Of a stretch of DNA of 64,000 nt, positions 43,269-50,347 are shown piece after piece. Positions within the stretch are counted from its first letter, which is position 1. Each line of letters begins with the position of its first letter. Source of the stretch: MA-ANB-1 sp965216445. Lineage in GTDB: Bacteria > Actinomycetota > Acidimicrobiia > Spongiisociales > ZC4RG35. Both the position numbers and the translations under genes were made by a program. Below the pieces are notes generated by a model, which did not search any database, was not told where the DNA came from, and saw only the letters and a program-made list of their open reading frames with translations. The DNA lies in contig OZ244166.1 of assembly GCA_965216445.1 (NCBI GenBank), forward strand, positions 992,001-1,056,000. Direction: 5' to 3'.

Positions 43269-43700
43269 CACGCCGATGGGGTTCGCCCTGACGGCACCGG
43301 ATCACCGAAGACCGGAACGGCGAAAGCCGGGTCGAGAATCGGAGATACGGATACCCGGAGCGGAAGGGAGACCGGAAGCTCAGGGACCGGTCGGAGAGAC
43401 GGACGGGGATCCTTCGGGATCGTCGAACGAATCAAAGACCACAGTGGGTCTTCGGACCCGCAGGAGGATCTTCGGATCTTCCGACTGGCAAGCCTTCGGG
43501 TTTGTCGGGATCCTCGGCCTTAGGGTCGAGAGTGGGGTCTTCGGACCACACAGAACGTGTGACCTTCGGGTCACGCACGCTGACGACCTCGGTCGACAGC
43601 TTCCGATCGGCGTCAGGTCCCCGGCCAGGCTCCGAACGGACGAGAGTCCCGAGAGGGTTGAGACTTCGGTCACGGCTCCCTCGGGACCTTCTCGCGTCTG
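43269..43700 (+). ncRNA. Candidate large structured RNA 2 with UUCG hairpin array
   Basis: About 430 bases packed with hairpins on the plus strand. CGGC-GAAA-GCCG (43318-43329) carries a GNRA loop; GACCGG/CCGGTC is at 43370-43392. Seven hairpins have a C(UUCG)G cap, with loops at 43413, 43451, 43471, 43495, 43540, 43565 and 43665, and stems of 5-8 pairs, for example GTGGGTC/GACCCGC, GGAGGATC/GATCTTCC and GTGTGACC/GGTCACGC. CTGACG/CGTCAG (43580-43616) encloses a further small domain, and the 42-base hairpin at 43646-43687 closes the array. Open frames here are short and lack protein-like composition. Because the UUCG loop is asymmetric, the RNA is read on this strand. tmRNA and RNase P RNA consensus blocks were not found. 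Function is unknown. Confidence 0.55.
43646..43687 (+). repeat. Terminal hairpin, copy B
   Basis: GTCCCGAG (43646-43653) pairs with CTCGGGAC (43680-43687); after an A-C mismatch the stem runs on as GGGTTG/CGGCTC and ends in GAC-UUCG-GUC. It aligns without gaps with copy A at 43057-43100 over the inner 24 bases. It may also help end the convergent M24 peptidase transcript. No U run follows. Confidence 0.75.
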
Positions 43701-43748
43701 GCGAGTTCGACTCCACCCGTACTTCAAGGTTTCGTTACAGAGGTTTGC

Positions 43749-44990
43749 TCAAATTGGCCAGATTTCGGTCTGGCGGCCGTCGACCCACAGTGCCGCTTCT
43801 TCTGCGAACCACGCCTCTTCTTCAAGCATGATCGCCACCTCGGCGTCGTCCCATTCGGGAACAATCTCGGTGTTCATCAACTCTATTGACCATGCCGAGG
43901 GTCCGTAGATCGCGATATCGCCCGACCCGGGAACACCGTGTTGTTGATCCCACAAACCCACGGTTGGGCCCGCTCCGTGTCCGTGATATCCGATTGGGTG
44001 GGTGTATATGGTTGGTTTGAGATTCGCGGCGCGGCCCGAGGACAGGGCCATGGCTAGCACGTCGTTTCCAGTGACTCCGGTCTGGAACGCATCCAACAGC
44101 AGTTCTTGCAGCTTGTTCGCCTTTGTCATCGCTGATGCCAGACCTTCCGGCACCGACGTTTCACCATTTTTCAGGACGTAACCGTGCTGTTGCTGGTCGG
44201 TACAGAGGTGATCCCAGACGATTCCGAAGTCGATGTGTATCAAGTCCCCATGCAAAATCACCGTGTCCCGGGTCGCCGAGGCGAACGAGCCCCGTTTGTC
44301 GCCTGACGTTCGTTGGACCGACACCGCCGGATGAAACCACACCGGACAACCCAATTTCTGGACCTCCGCCCTCAGCCACCACTCCAGGTCGTGGGTCGAG
44401 GTCGTCCCGGGCTCGACCGCTTCGCGCGACAAACCCCGACGCAGTAATTGATGTGCCTGCCGGCACGCTTCGGTGAGTACGGCTTTTTCGTCGGGGATAC
44501 GTGTGTGCAGCCACCCGATGGCAAGGGCTTCGCCGGAGACAAGGCGCGATGCGAGGTCCTCGCCCAACGCTTCAACCAGCTGGGCATGTTCGGTCTCGGT
44601 GAGGCCGTCTGCGTGTGCAAACGAATCGGAGGTGCTGATGGCGATGGTTCGTGGATCTGCCGCCTGGATCCGCTGCCTGAGGGCTGCCCATTGATCCGGT
44701 TCAACTTGGGGATCCCATGCTTGCGGAAATAATCCGTCGACCTCGTAGCGGGCCACTGCGTACCGGTCGACATCCGAACCGTCGCGTAGAAACAGAAGGA
44801 TGGTTCGTCGTCTGGACGACATCCATTTGGCGGGGAGCATCGTTTGGGCGACGGGGTCTTCTGCATATTCCCTCGAGATGAGAACCCAGCAGTCGACCTG
44901 CTGGTCCTTCATCAATGTTGGGACCAACATGTCGAGCCGCTTCTTGGTGAGCCGGTCTCGACGTGCAGCGGACTCTCGTAAGTCGAGCAT
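43749..44990 (-). CDS. M24 family metallopeptidase (Xaa-Pro aminopeptidase-like)
   Basis: A 413-residue cytosolic peptidase with an N-terminal creatinase-like domain (~1-180) and a C-terminal pita-bread catalytic domain. Metal ligands can be placed as Asp in LIHIDFGI, Asp in HLCTDQQQ, His in THPIGYHGHGAGP, and Glu in SIELMNTEIVPEW and AIMLEEEAWF. The last pair is in the family position, so the dinuclear metal site seems complete. It probably removes N-terminal residues next to proline, though many M24 proteins act on other substrates. It is convergent with the candidate RNA region and divergent from the PH-domain gene. Confidence 0.83.
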   Translation of the reverse strand: MLDLRESAARRDRLTKKRLDMLVPTLMKDQQVDCWVLISREYAEDPVAQTMLPAKWMSSRRRTILLFLRDGSDVDRYAVARYEVDGLFPQAWDPQVEPDQWAALRQRIQAADPRTIAISTSDSFAHADGLTETEHAQLVEALGEDLASRLVSGEALAIGWLHTRIPDEKAVLTEACRQAHQLLRRGLSREAVEPGTTSTHDLEWWLRAEVQKLGCPVWFHPAVSVQRTSGDKRGSFASATRDTVILHGDLIHIDFGIVWDHLCTDQQQHGYVLKNGETSVPEGLASAMTKANKLQELLLDAFQTGVTGNDVLAMALSSGRAANLKPTIYTHPIGYHGHGAGPTVGLWDQQHGVPGSGDIAIYGPSAWSIELMNTEIVPEWDDAEVAIMLEEEAWFAEEAALWVDGRQTEIWPI

Positions 44991-45046
44991 TCTCAGTGGT
45001 ATCCGTTTCTTCGGCAGCTTGATGTGATGCTAGGTATTCTCGCCGC

Positions 45047-45658
45047 ATGGGTTATCCAAAGAAGCTGTTGAGCGACAACGAGCAAATTGTCTCCGAATTT
45101 CGACCTCACTGGTCCGGCATACTCAAGGAGGGCGCACTTCTCCTGCTGATTTTGGTCCTGATCGTTCTCGTCCAGATTCAGGGATGGTCGATTTGGATCA
45201 GCGTGGGCCTCGTCGTAGGTGGTTTGGTCATCACCGCAAGGGGTCTCATCAGGTGGTTGATGACGTTGCATGTCATCACCAACGAACGGGTCATCTATCG
45301 GGCTGGGCTCATCTCCAAACACGGCAAGGAGATACCGCACGAAGTGATCAACGACGTCGCGTTCAGCCAAACCATGATTGAACGGGTGTTCGGCACCGGT
45401 GACCTCTTGATTGAATCTGCCGGCACCCACGGACAAAGCCGGTATCAGGACATTCCAGATCCCGAGGGAGTCCAGTCGATGATCTATGCCGAGCGGGAAA
45501 AGAGGATGACACAACAGAACATCGCCGGGATGCCATCGTCGGTAACGACAACCAGCACCGCCGAGCAGCTCGAGACCCTGTCCCGTCTTCATGACCAAGG
45601 CAAGCTGTCCGATGAGGAGTTCGAGACACAGAAGAAGAAGCTGATCGAGGGCTCCTGA
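45047..45658 (+). CDS. Bacterial PH-domain membrane protein with SHOCT tail
   Basis: A 203-residue protein. After a short N-terminal part come two membrane helices (EGALLLLILVLIVLVQI and IWISVGLVVGGLVITAR), then a bacterial PH domain (bPH2 type) with THVITNERVIYRAGLI-like sequence (LHVITNERVIYRAGLISKHG, IPHEVINDVAFSQT), and a C-terminal SHOCT motif (LETLSRLHDQGKLSDEEFET). SHOCT helices are often found at the ends of membrane-associated bacterial proteins and may mediate oligomerisation. Its stop overlaps the start of the acyl-CoA ligase gene (TGATG). Confidence 0.82.
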   Translation: MGYPKKLLSDNEQIVSEFRPHWSGILKEGALLLLILVLIVLVQIQGWSIWISVGLVVGGLVITARGLIRWLMTLHVITNERVIYRAGLISKHGKEIPHEVINDVAFSQTMIERVFGTGDLLIESAGTHGQSRYQDIPDPEGVQSMIYAEREKRMTQQNIAGMPSSVTTTSTAEQLETLSRLHDQGKLSDEEFETQKKKLIEGS

Positions 45659-47271
45659 TGGGCCACATGCAGGACGACTTCCCCCTTCTGCTTTCGACCC
45701 TGTATGACCACGGTGTTTGGCAGTATCCGGACCAGGAGATCGTCTCGGTGGAGCACGATCGGCAGAAGGTCCGATCGACGTATGCCGAAACCGATACGCG
45801 TGTCCGCGCTTTAGCCACAGCCTTCGACAAGCTCGGCCTCGAAGTGGGCGATGCTGTCGGCACCTTCGCTTGGAACAACCGGAGACATCACGAGTTGTAT
45901 TGGGCCACGGCCAACACCGGGCGTGTCTGTCACACCCTCAACATCCGCTTGCACCCCGATCAGATTGAATACGTCGTCAACCACGCCCAAGACAGGGTGA
46001 TGTTCGTTGACCCTGATCTGGTTCCAGTTCTTGCACCCCTTGCATCTCGTTTTGAGTACGTGGAGACGTTCGTGGTGATGGGGGAGACGGCCGACGAACG
46101 CTTGCCCGGTTCGATCGCCTATGAAGACCTGATTTCGGACATGGCGCCGCTTGCTGACTGGCCGATGCTCGACGAACAGTCGCCGATGATGTTTTGCTAC
46201 ACATCCGGTACAACAGGCAACCCCAAAGGCGTTGCCTACACCCAACGTTCCACCTATCTGCACACGGTATCCAATCTGGCGAACATCCCCATTCATCCGA
46301 CCGACAATGTCCTCCCGGTAGTTCCAATGTTTCACGCCGCTGCATGGGGTTATCCCTTCATGGCAGTCACCAAGGGAGCGAAGCTGACCTATCCCGGTCC
46401 GGATCTTTCGCCTGAGGGCTTAGTTCCACTTCTAGAAGGAGAAAAGGTCACGTACTCGGCTGGCGTCCCGACGGTATGGCTGGGAATCAAGCAATTCTTG
46501 CAGGCTCATCCCGAGGCCGACCTGTCCTCGATTAGGGCCTTTCTCTGTGGTGGTTCGGCCGTGCCCAGATCGTTGATCGAATGGTTCCTCACCGAGCGCG
46601 GTATCCAGGTGATACAGGGGTGGGGTATGACCGAGACCAACCCTGTCGCATCCGCTGCCACTCTCAAACCAGGAATGGAAGAATTGGATCTGGCGAAACA
46701 GCTGGACTACATGGAAACTGCTGGCGTTCCCATTCCTGGACTCCAAGTCAAGATTGTTGACGAGTTGGGTGAGGAACTCCCTCACGACGGTGAGGCCTTT
46801 GGTGAATTGCTGATTAGAGGACCCTGGATCGCTGCTGAGTACTACAAAGATGAACGGTCAGCACAGTCCTTCGAAGATGGATGGCTTCGGACCGGAGATG
46901 TTTGCAAAATCACCCCTGACGGTTACATCCGGATCACGGATCGGGCCAAAGACGTAATCAAATCGGGTGGGGAGTGGATCTCTTCACTGGACCTCGAGAA
47001 TGAAATCATGGCCCACCCGGACGTCTCAGAGGCGGCCGTTGTCGGGCTACGTCACGAGAAGTGGCAAGAACGCCCGGTCGCCTTTGTCGTCTCCGCTGCT
47101 GCGGACCTCGAGGCCTCCGACATAGAGAGCTTCCTAAAGGAAAGGGTTGCCAGCTGGTGGCTTCCGGATCGCTACGTGTTCATCGAGGAATTGCCCAAGA
47201 CGGGTACCGGTAAGTTCGACAAGAAGGTGCTCCGCAAGGAAAACGCCGACTTGCTGGTCGGCTCGGACTAA
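45658..47271 (+). CDS. Acyl-CoA synthetase (fatty-acid--CoA ligase), second
   Basis: A 537-residue AMP-forming ligase, a different type from the one at 2481 and closer in look to medium/long-chain FadD proteins of actinobacteria and proteobacteria (AlkK-like). Motifs are MFCYTSGTTGNPKGVAYTQR (P-loop-like), GWGMTETNPVAS, WLRTGDVCKITPDGYIRITDRAKDVIKSGGEWISS (hinge and GEWISS), and PKTGTGKFDKKVLR with the catalytic lysine. ATP-dependent activation of a fatty acid is expected; the chain length is not predictable. The start overlaps the PH-domain gene stop. Confidence 0.88.
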   Translation: MGHMQDDFPLLLSTLYDHGVWQYPDQEIVSVEHDRQKVRSTYAETDTRVRALATAFDKLGLEVGDAVGTFAWNNRRHHELYWATANTGRVCHTLNIRLHPDQIEYVVNHAQDRVMFVDPDLVPVLAPLASRFEYVETFVVMGETADERLPGSIAYEDLISDMAPLADWPMLDEQSPMMFCYTSGTTGNPKGVAYTQRSTYLHTVSNLANIPIHPTDNVLPVVPMFHAAAWGYPFMAVTKGAKLTYPGPDLSPEGLVPLLEGEKVTYSAGVPTVWLGIKQFLQAHPEADLSSIRAFLCGGSAVPRSLIEWFLTERGIQVIQGWGMTETNPVASAATLKPGMEELDLAKQLDYMETAGVPIPGLQVKIVDELGEELPHDGEAFGELLIRGPWIAAEYYKDERSAQSFEDGWLRTGDVCKITPDGYIRITDRAKDVIKSGGEWISSLDLENEIMAHPDVSEAAVVGLRHEKWQERPVAFVVSAAADLEASDIESFLKERVASWWLPDRYVFIEELPKTGTGKFDKKVLRKENADLLVGSD

Positions 47272-47336
47272 CTCCCAAACGTCGACATCCTCGCCCGGCA
47301 GGAATCAGCGGAACCGTACCGGCGTTGAGTCTGGCT

Positions 47337-48488
47337 ATGACGGTCTTCAGACTTGTTGCTGTCGTCGTGCTGCTGGGGCTCATGAGCGGCGCCTGTTCCC
47401 GACCGCAGACAGATGGTGTCTCCACTGTCGGTTCGTCGGCGGAAGGCCAACCTGTTCCACCTGATGTGGACATGAGCCTGCATGCAGTTCCACTTGAGGA
47501 CATCTATTTCGATACCTTTGATGGCGGAGCCGTTCGGCTCAGCGACTCCACCAGAGAGCTGCGGTTGCGTCTACTCGACGCCATTCCTCCGATCGATGAG
47601 CCAATCTATGGGCCAAGGGTTGATGGCGACTGGCTCGACGAAGACGATCTGGTCCTCGGCTATGTGTCTGGTGACGCTGCCTACGCCTATCCGTTCAAAA
47701 TCCTCAACTTCCACGAAATCGTCAACGACGTGATCGATGGCGTTCCGGTCTTGATCAGCTATTGCCCGCTTTGCCGCAGTGCGATCGTCTTCGACCGACG
47801 GGTCGATGATCTTGTCTTGAGTTTTGGAAACACGAGCGCGCTATATGAATCAGATCTCGTAATGGTCGATAGGCAGACTGGTTCGTATTGGTGGCAGGTG
47901 GCCGGGCGAGCCATCGTCGGGCCGCTGACCGACACCGGTCTCGATGTCCGCCCGTCCGTGGTGGCAACTTGGGCGGACTGGACCTCAACGCACCCTGAAA
48001 CCCTCGTTCTGACCCGGGAAACCGGGTACGAGCGCCCATATGAGGTTGACAGTTTCGCCAACTATTCCGAGTCAGTGGATGCCGGACGATTCGCCTTCCC
48101 AGTGGATGAAGACTCCCTGGACCCACGGCTCGATCCGGCCGAGCTGGTGGTTGGCGTCTCCATTGACGACGTCGTCCGGGTCTACCCGGTCGACGGAAAA
48201 GATTCCGTTATCAACGATGTGCTTGGGGAGACGCCGGTGGTCGTGTTCAGGACCGGCGGAGGGGCAGCAGTCTTCAGCCCGATACTCGACGGCCAAACTT
48301 TGCGGTTTTCTCTCGATGGTGAGGCACACCTGGTTGACGACAAGACCGGTTCGGTTTGGGGTGTTGACGGGTTGGCCGTATCCGGTCCGCTCGCCGGCCG
48401 GATGCTCGATCAGATCGCTACTCGAACCACCTTCTGGTTTGCGTTTGTCGGGGCGTTCCCCAACGCCCAGATTTATGGCCAGGGATAG
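47337..48488 (+). CDS. DUF3179 lipoprotein, copy 2
   Basis: A 383-residue exported protein with lipobox LMSGAC near residue 20. The DUF3179 hallmarks are VLISYCPLCRSAIVFDRRV (CPxC), YESDLVMVDRQTGSYWWQ and GRAIVGPLTD, and the ending TTFWFAFVGAFPNAQIYG. It is a diverged paralogue of the protein at 17377-18699 and shorter in the linker. The start at 47337 gives a clean signal peptide; a TTG four codons earlier is an alternative. Function is unknown in both. Confidence 0.83.
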   Translation: MTVFRLVAVVVLLGLMSGACSRPQTDGVSTVGSSAEGQPVPPDVDMSLHAVPLEDIYFDTFDGGAVRLSDSTRELRLRLLDAIPPIDEPIYGPRVDGDWLDEDDLVLGYVSGDAAYAYPFKILNFHEIVNDVIDGVPVLISYCPLCRSAIVFDRRVDDLVLSFGNTSALYESDLVMVDRQTGSYWWQVAGRAIVGPLTDTGLDVRPSVVATWADWTSTHPETLVLTRETGYERPYEVDSFANYSESVDAGRFAFPVDEDSLDPRLDPAELVVGVSIDDVVRVYPVDGKDSVINDVLGETPVVVFRTGGGAAVFSPILDGQTLRFSLDGEAHLVDDKTGSVWGVDGLAVSGPLAGRMLDQIATRTTFWFAFVGAFPNAQIYGQG

Positions 48489-48494
48489 GAGGGC

Positions 48495-48836
48495 TCAGAG
48501 GTTGCGGGCCCAGGAGCCTACTGCAGAGAAGACCAGGAAAAGTCCAAGGAGAATGGTCCAAAGCGCTGGGAGGGCAAACCAAAGCTTCGTTGGGAAAAGT
48601 GCCGCTATGACGAACCAGACGAGTATGGATATTCCAAAAACCATCGCTACGCCTGCGAGAGGATGTCGGGCTGAGCCCCAAAGTCCGCTCATCCAACCGC
48701 CTGCGAAGAAGAACCCACCGGTGAATAGTCCGTTGAAGGCGACGAGTATTCGAAGGAGTATTCCGTACCACGTATCGCGCCATCCTGGCCAGTCGTTTAA
48801 CCACGCCAGGGGTGTTTTGATCTGATCTTCGTCGAT
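48495..48836 (-). CDS. Small membrane protein lacking a standard start codon
   Basis: The first ATG in this frame is at 48692, giving 65 residues, but the same frame stays open and clearly coding for another 48 codons upstream: IDEDQIKTPLAWLNDWPGW, then TWYGILLRILVAFNGLFTGG, a membrane helix. There is no ATG, GTG or TTG in that stretch, up to the stop at 48915. The natural N-terminus would be an ATC codon at 48834-48836, two bases after the stop of the preceding gene (TAA CC ATC). Options are a rare ATC/ATA start by re-initiation, a -1 frameshift from the gene before, or a sequence error. The whole protein would have ~113 residues and three to four membrane helices. Confidence 0.6.
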   Translation of the reverse strand: MDEDQIKTPLAWLNDWPGWRDTWYGILLRILVAFNGLFTGGFFFAGGWMSGLWGSARHPLAGVAMVFGISILVWFVIAALFPTKLWFALPALWTILLGLFLVFSAVGSWARNL

Positions 48837-48838
48837 GG

Positions 48839-49102
48839 TTATTCGACTTCGACCAACTGGCCGGAGCGGATGTCGAGAACAAATTCCTTGTCGCTCTTCG
48901 AGTCGGCGATGAACTCAGCCAGCGTCGCTCCAACTTTTCTCACTACCCACCAGGCGTAGTCGTCGGACCCACCCTCAAGAAAACTCAGCCTGACCTGACG
49001 TACCACCTTGACGGCCGACTCTTCGTCGGGAAACTCCCCAAGAGTGGTTTGACGTGGTTCAGGTTCGCCCCGCTTCTCGATGAACTGAACTGCCTCGTAC
49101 AT
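48839..49102 (-). CDS. Small conserved-looking protein of unknown function
   Basis: An 87-residue soluble protein. The ATG at 49102 has AGGAGG five bases upstream, an excellent ribosome site; the GTG codon just before it is too close to the site. The sequence (MYEAVQFIEKRGEPEPRQTT ... FVLDIRSGQLVEVE) mixes alpha and beta character and resembles short PAS-free ligand-type folds, but no family is recognised. Its stop is two bases from the frame of the membrane protein at 48495-48836, so the two are probably translated together. Confidence 0.7.
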   Translation of the reverse strand: MYEAVQFIEKRGEPEPRQTTLGEFPDEESAVKVVRQVRLSFLEGGSDDYAWWVVRKVGATLAEFIADSKSDKEFVLDIRSGQLVEVE

Positions 49103-49171
49103 CACAACCTCCTATCACAAGTTTAGTCGGTTGCTGGTCCTGCAACAGAGTCCATTTTCGCGGTCAAGCCT

Positions 49172-49543
49172 ATGCTGGCTCCGGTGAGCGCTTTCCACAC
49201 ATTTTGGGGCTACTTCGCGGCGGGTTTGAGTGGTCTGGTCGGCATCTGGGGTCTGGTCATGGCCAGGCGGCCCGAGGCCCCGCGGAGTTTTCTGATCGCT
49301 GTGGGAGCAGCTGTTGCCGTGCTTTTGGTTCAAATCGCAGTCGGCGTTTCGATTTATGCAGGAGGCATCGACCCGGGTAACCAGCATGTGTTCTACGGGG
49401 TCGTAATTGCTGTGACCCTATCTTTCGTCTACATCTATCGATCGCAATTCCGAAAACGACCAGCTCTCTACTACGGACTTGCTCTGCTGTTCATGATGGG
49501 ATTGGCAATCCGCGGGATCATGACATTCGGGAATAGCTTCTAG
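49172..49543 (+). CDS. Four-helix membrane protein
   Basis: A 123-residue protein with four predicted membrane helices: FWGYFAAGLSGLVGIWGLVM, FLIAVGAAVAVLLVQIAVGV, VFYGVVIAVTLSFVYIY and LYYGLALLFMMGLAIRGI. No conserved active-site residues are seen. It directly precedes fabI by 12 bases, so co-transcription with enoyl-ACP reductase is likely. The start at 49172 is uncertain; GTG at 49184 would also give a full first helix. Confidence 0.72.
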   Translation: MLAPVSAFHTFWGYFAAGLSGLVGIWGLVMARRPEAPRSFLIAVGAAVAVLLVQIAVGVSIYAGGIDPGNQHVFYGVVIAVTLSFVYIYRSQFRKRPALYYGLALLFMMGLAIRGIMTFGNSF

Positions 49544-49555
49544 GAGGAAATGACG

Positions 49556-50347
49556 ATGCTTTTGCAAGACAAGAAGGTCCTCGTGACCGGTGTCCTGACT
49601 GACGATTCGATCGCCTGGCATGTAGCTCGAATCGCCCAAGAAGAGGGTGCTGAGGTAGTCGTGACGGGTTTTGGTCGCGGACTGCGACTGACGGAGCGGT
49701 CAGTCCAGCGGCTCCCGAGCCCTTGTGACGTACTCGAGTTGGACATCAATGACCCCGAACACGTCGATAATCTCCAGAACGACCTCTCCAAGCGCTGGGG
49801 GAGAGTGGACGGTGCGTTGCATGCGATCGCATTTGCCCCGGGGGACGCACTCGGAGGCAATTTCCTCAACACACCCGTCGAGTCGGCTCAGACCGCTTTC
49901 ACGACATCGGCATTCTCGTACAAGACGCTTGCCGTGGCTCTGATGCCGCTGATGAAGGAGGCGGGTGGAGGTGGGCTGGTGACTCTCGACTTCGACAACA
50001 CCCAGGCATGGCCAGCCTATGACTGGATGGGCGTGGCCAAATCGGCTCTGCAGAGCGTCACTCGCTACCTGGCGCGAGACATGGGCGAGTTCAACATCAG
50101 AGTCAACGCAGTCTCCGCCGGTCCGCTCGGAACTGTGGCTGCCAAATCGATTCCCGGATTCGACAGATTCGATGAGGTCTGGGGGGAACGCTCACCTCTG
50201 GAGTGGGATGCCTCCAACCCGGATCCCGTCGCTCGGATGGTTTGCGTCTTGATGAGTGATTGGGCGCCGATGACCAGTGGCGAGGTTATTCATGTCGACG
50301 GCGGCTTTCATGCTGTTGCGGCTGGTGTCGAACCGGAGTCGGGCTAG
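49556..50347 (+). CDS. fabI: Enoyl-[acyl-carrier-protein] reductase, InhA-like
   Basis: A 263-residue NADH-dependent enoyl-ACP reductase, the last step of each fatty-acid elongation round. The SDR-like fold shows VTGVLTDDSIAWHVARIAQEEGA, the FDFDNT-like loop (LDFDNTQAWPAYDWMG) and the catalytic Tyr155 and Lys162 (YDWMGVAKSAL), equivalent to Tyr158 and Lys165 of InhA. SAGPLGTVAAKSIPGF is the substrate-loop region. The ATG at 49556 is favoured: AGGAGG at 49542-49547 lies eight bases upstream, while the ATG at 49550 is only two away. Its end overlaps the histidine kinase gene by four bases, convergently. Confidence 0.92.
   Translation: MLLQDKKVLVTGVLTDDSIAWHVARIAQEEGAEVVVTGFGRGLRLTERSVQRLPSPCDVLELDINDPEHVDNLQNDLSKRWGRVDGALHAIAFAPGDALGGNFLNTPVESAQTAFTTSAFSYKTLAVALMPLMKEAGGGGLVTLDFDNTQAWPAYDWMGVAKSALQSVTRYLARDMGEFNIRVNAVSAGPLGTVAAKSIPGFDRFDEVWGERSPLEWDASNPDPVARMVCVLMSDWAPMTSGEVIHVDGGFHAVAAGVEPESG

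Noticed and set aside
42937..43700. tmRNA or RNase P RNA
   Set aside because: The conserved blocks of either (the tmRNA ends with an Ala-like acceptor and tag frame; the RNase P GAGGAAAGUC-type block) were not found on either strand.
43690..43725. TTCGACT resembling a tRNA T-loop just after hairpin B
   Set aside because: No matching T stem, anticodon arm or acceptor stem can be formed around it.
43276..43908. Open frames of 90-210 codons through the hairpin region on both strands
   Set aside because: They are Arg/Ser/Gly-rich, have no ribosome sites and cut across the paired stems and the M24 gene end; they look like chance frames in structured, GC-rich sequence.
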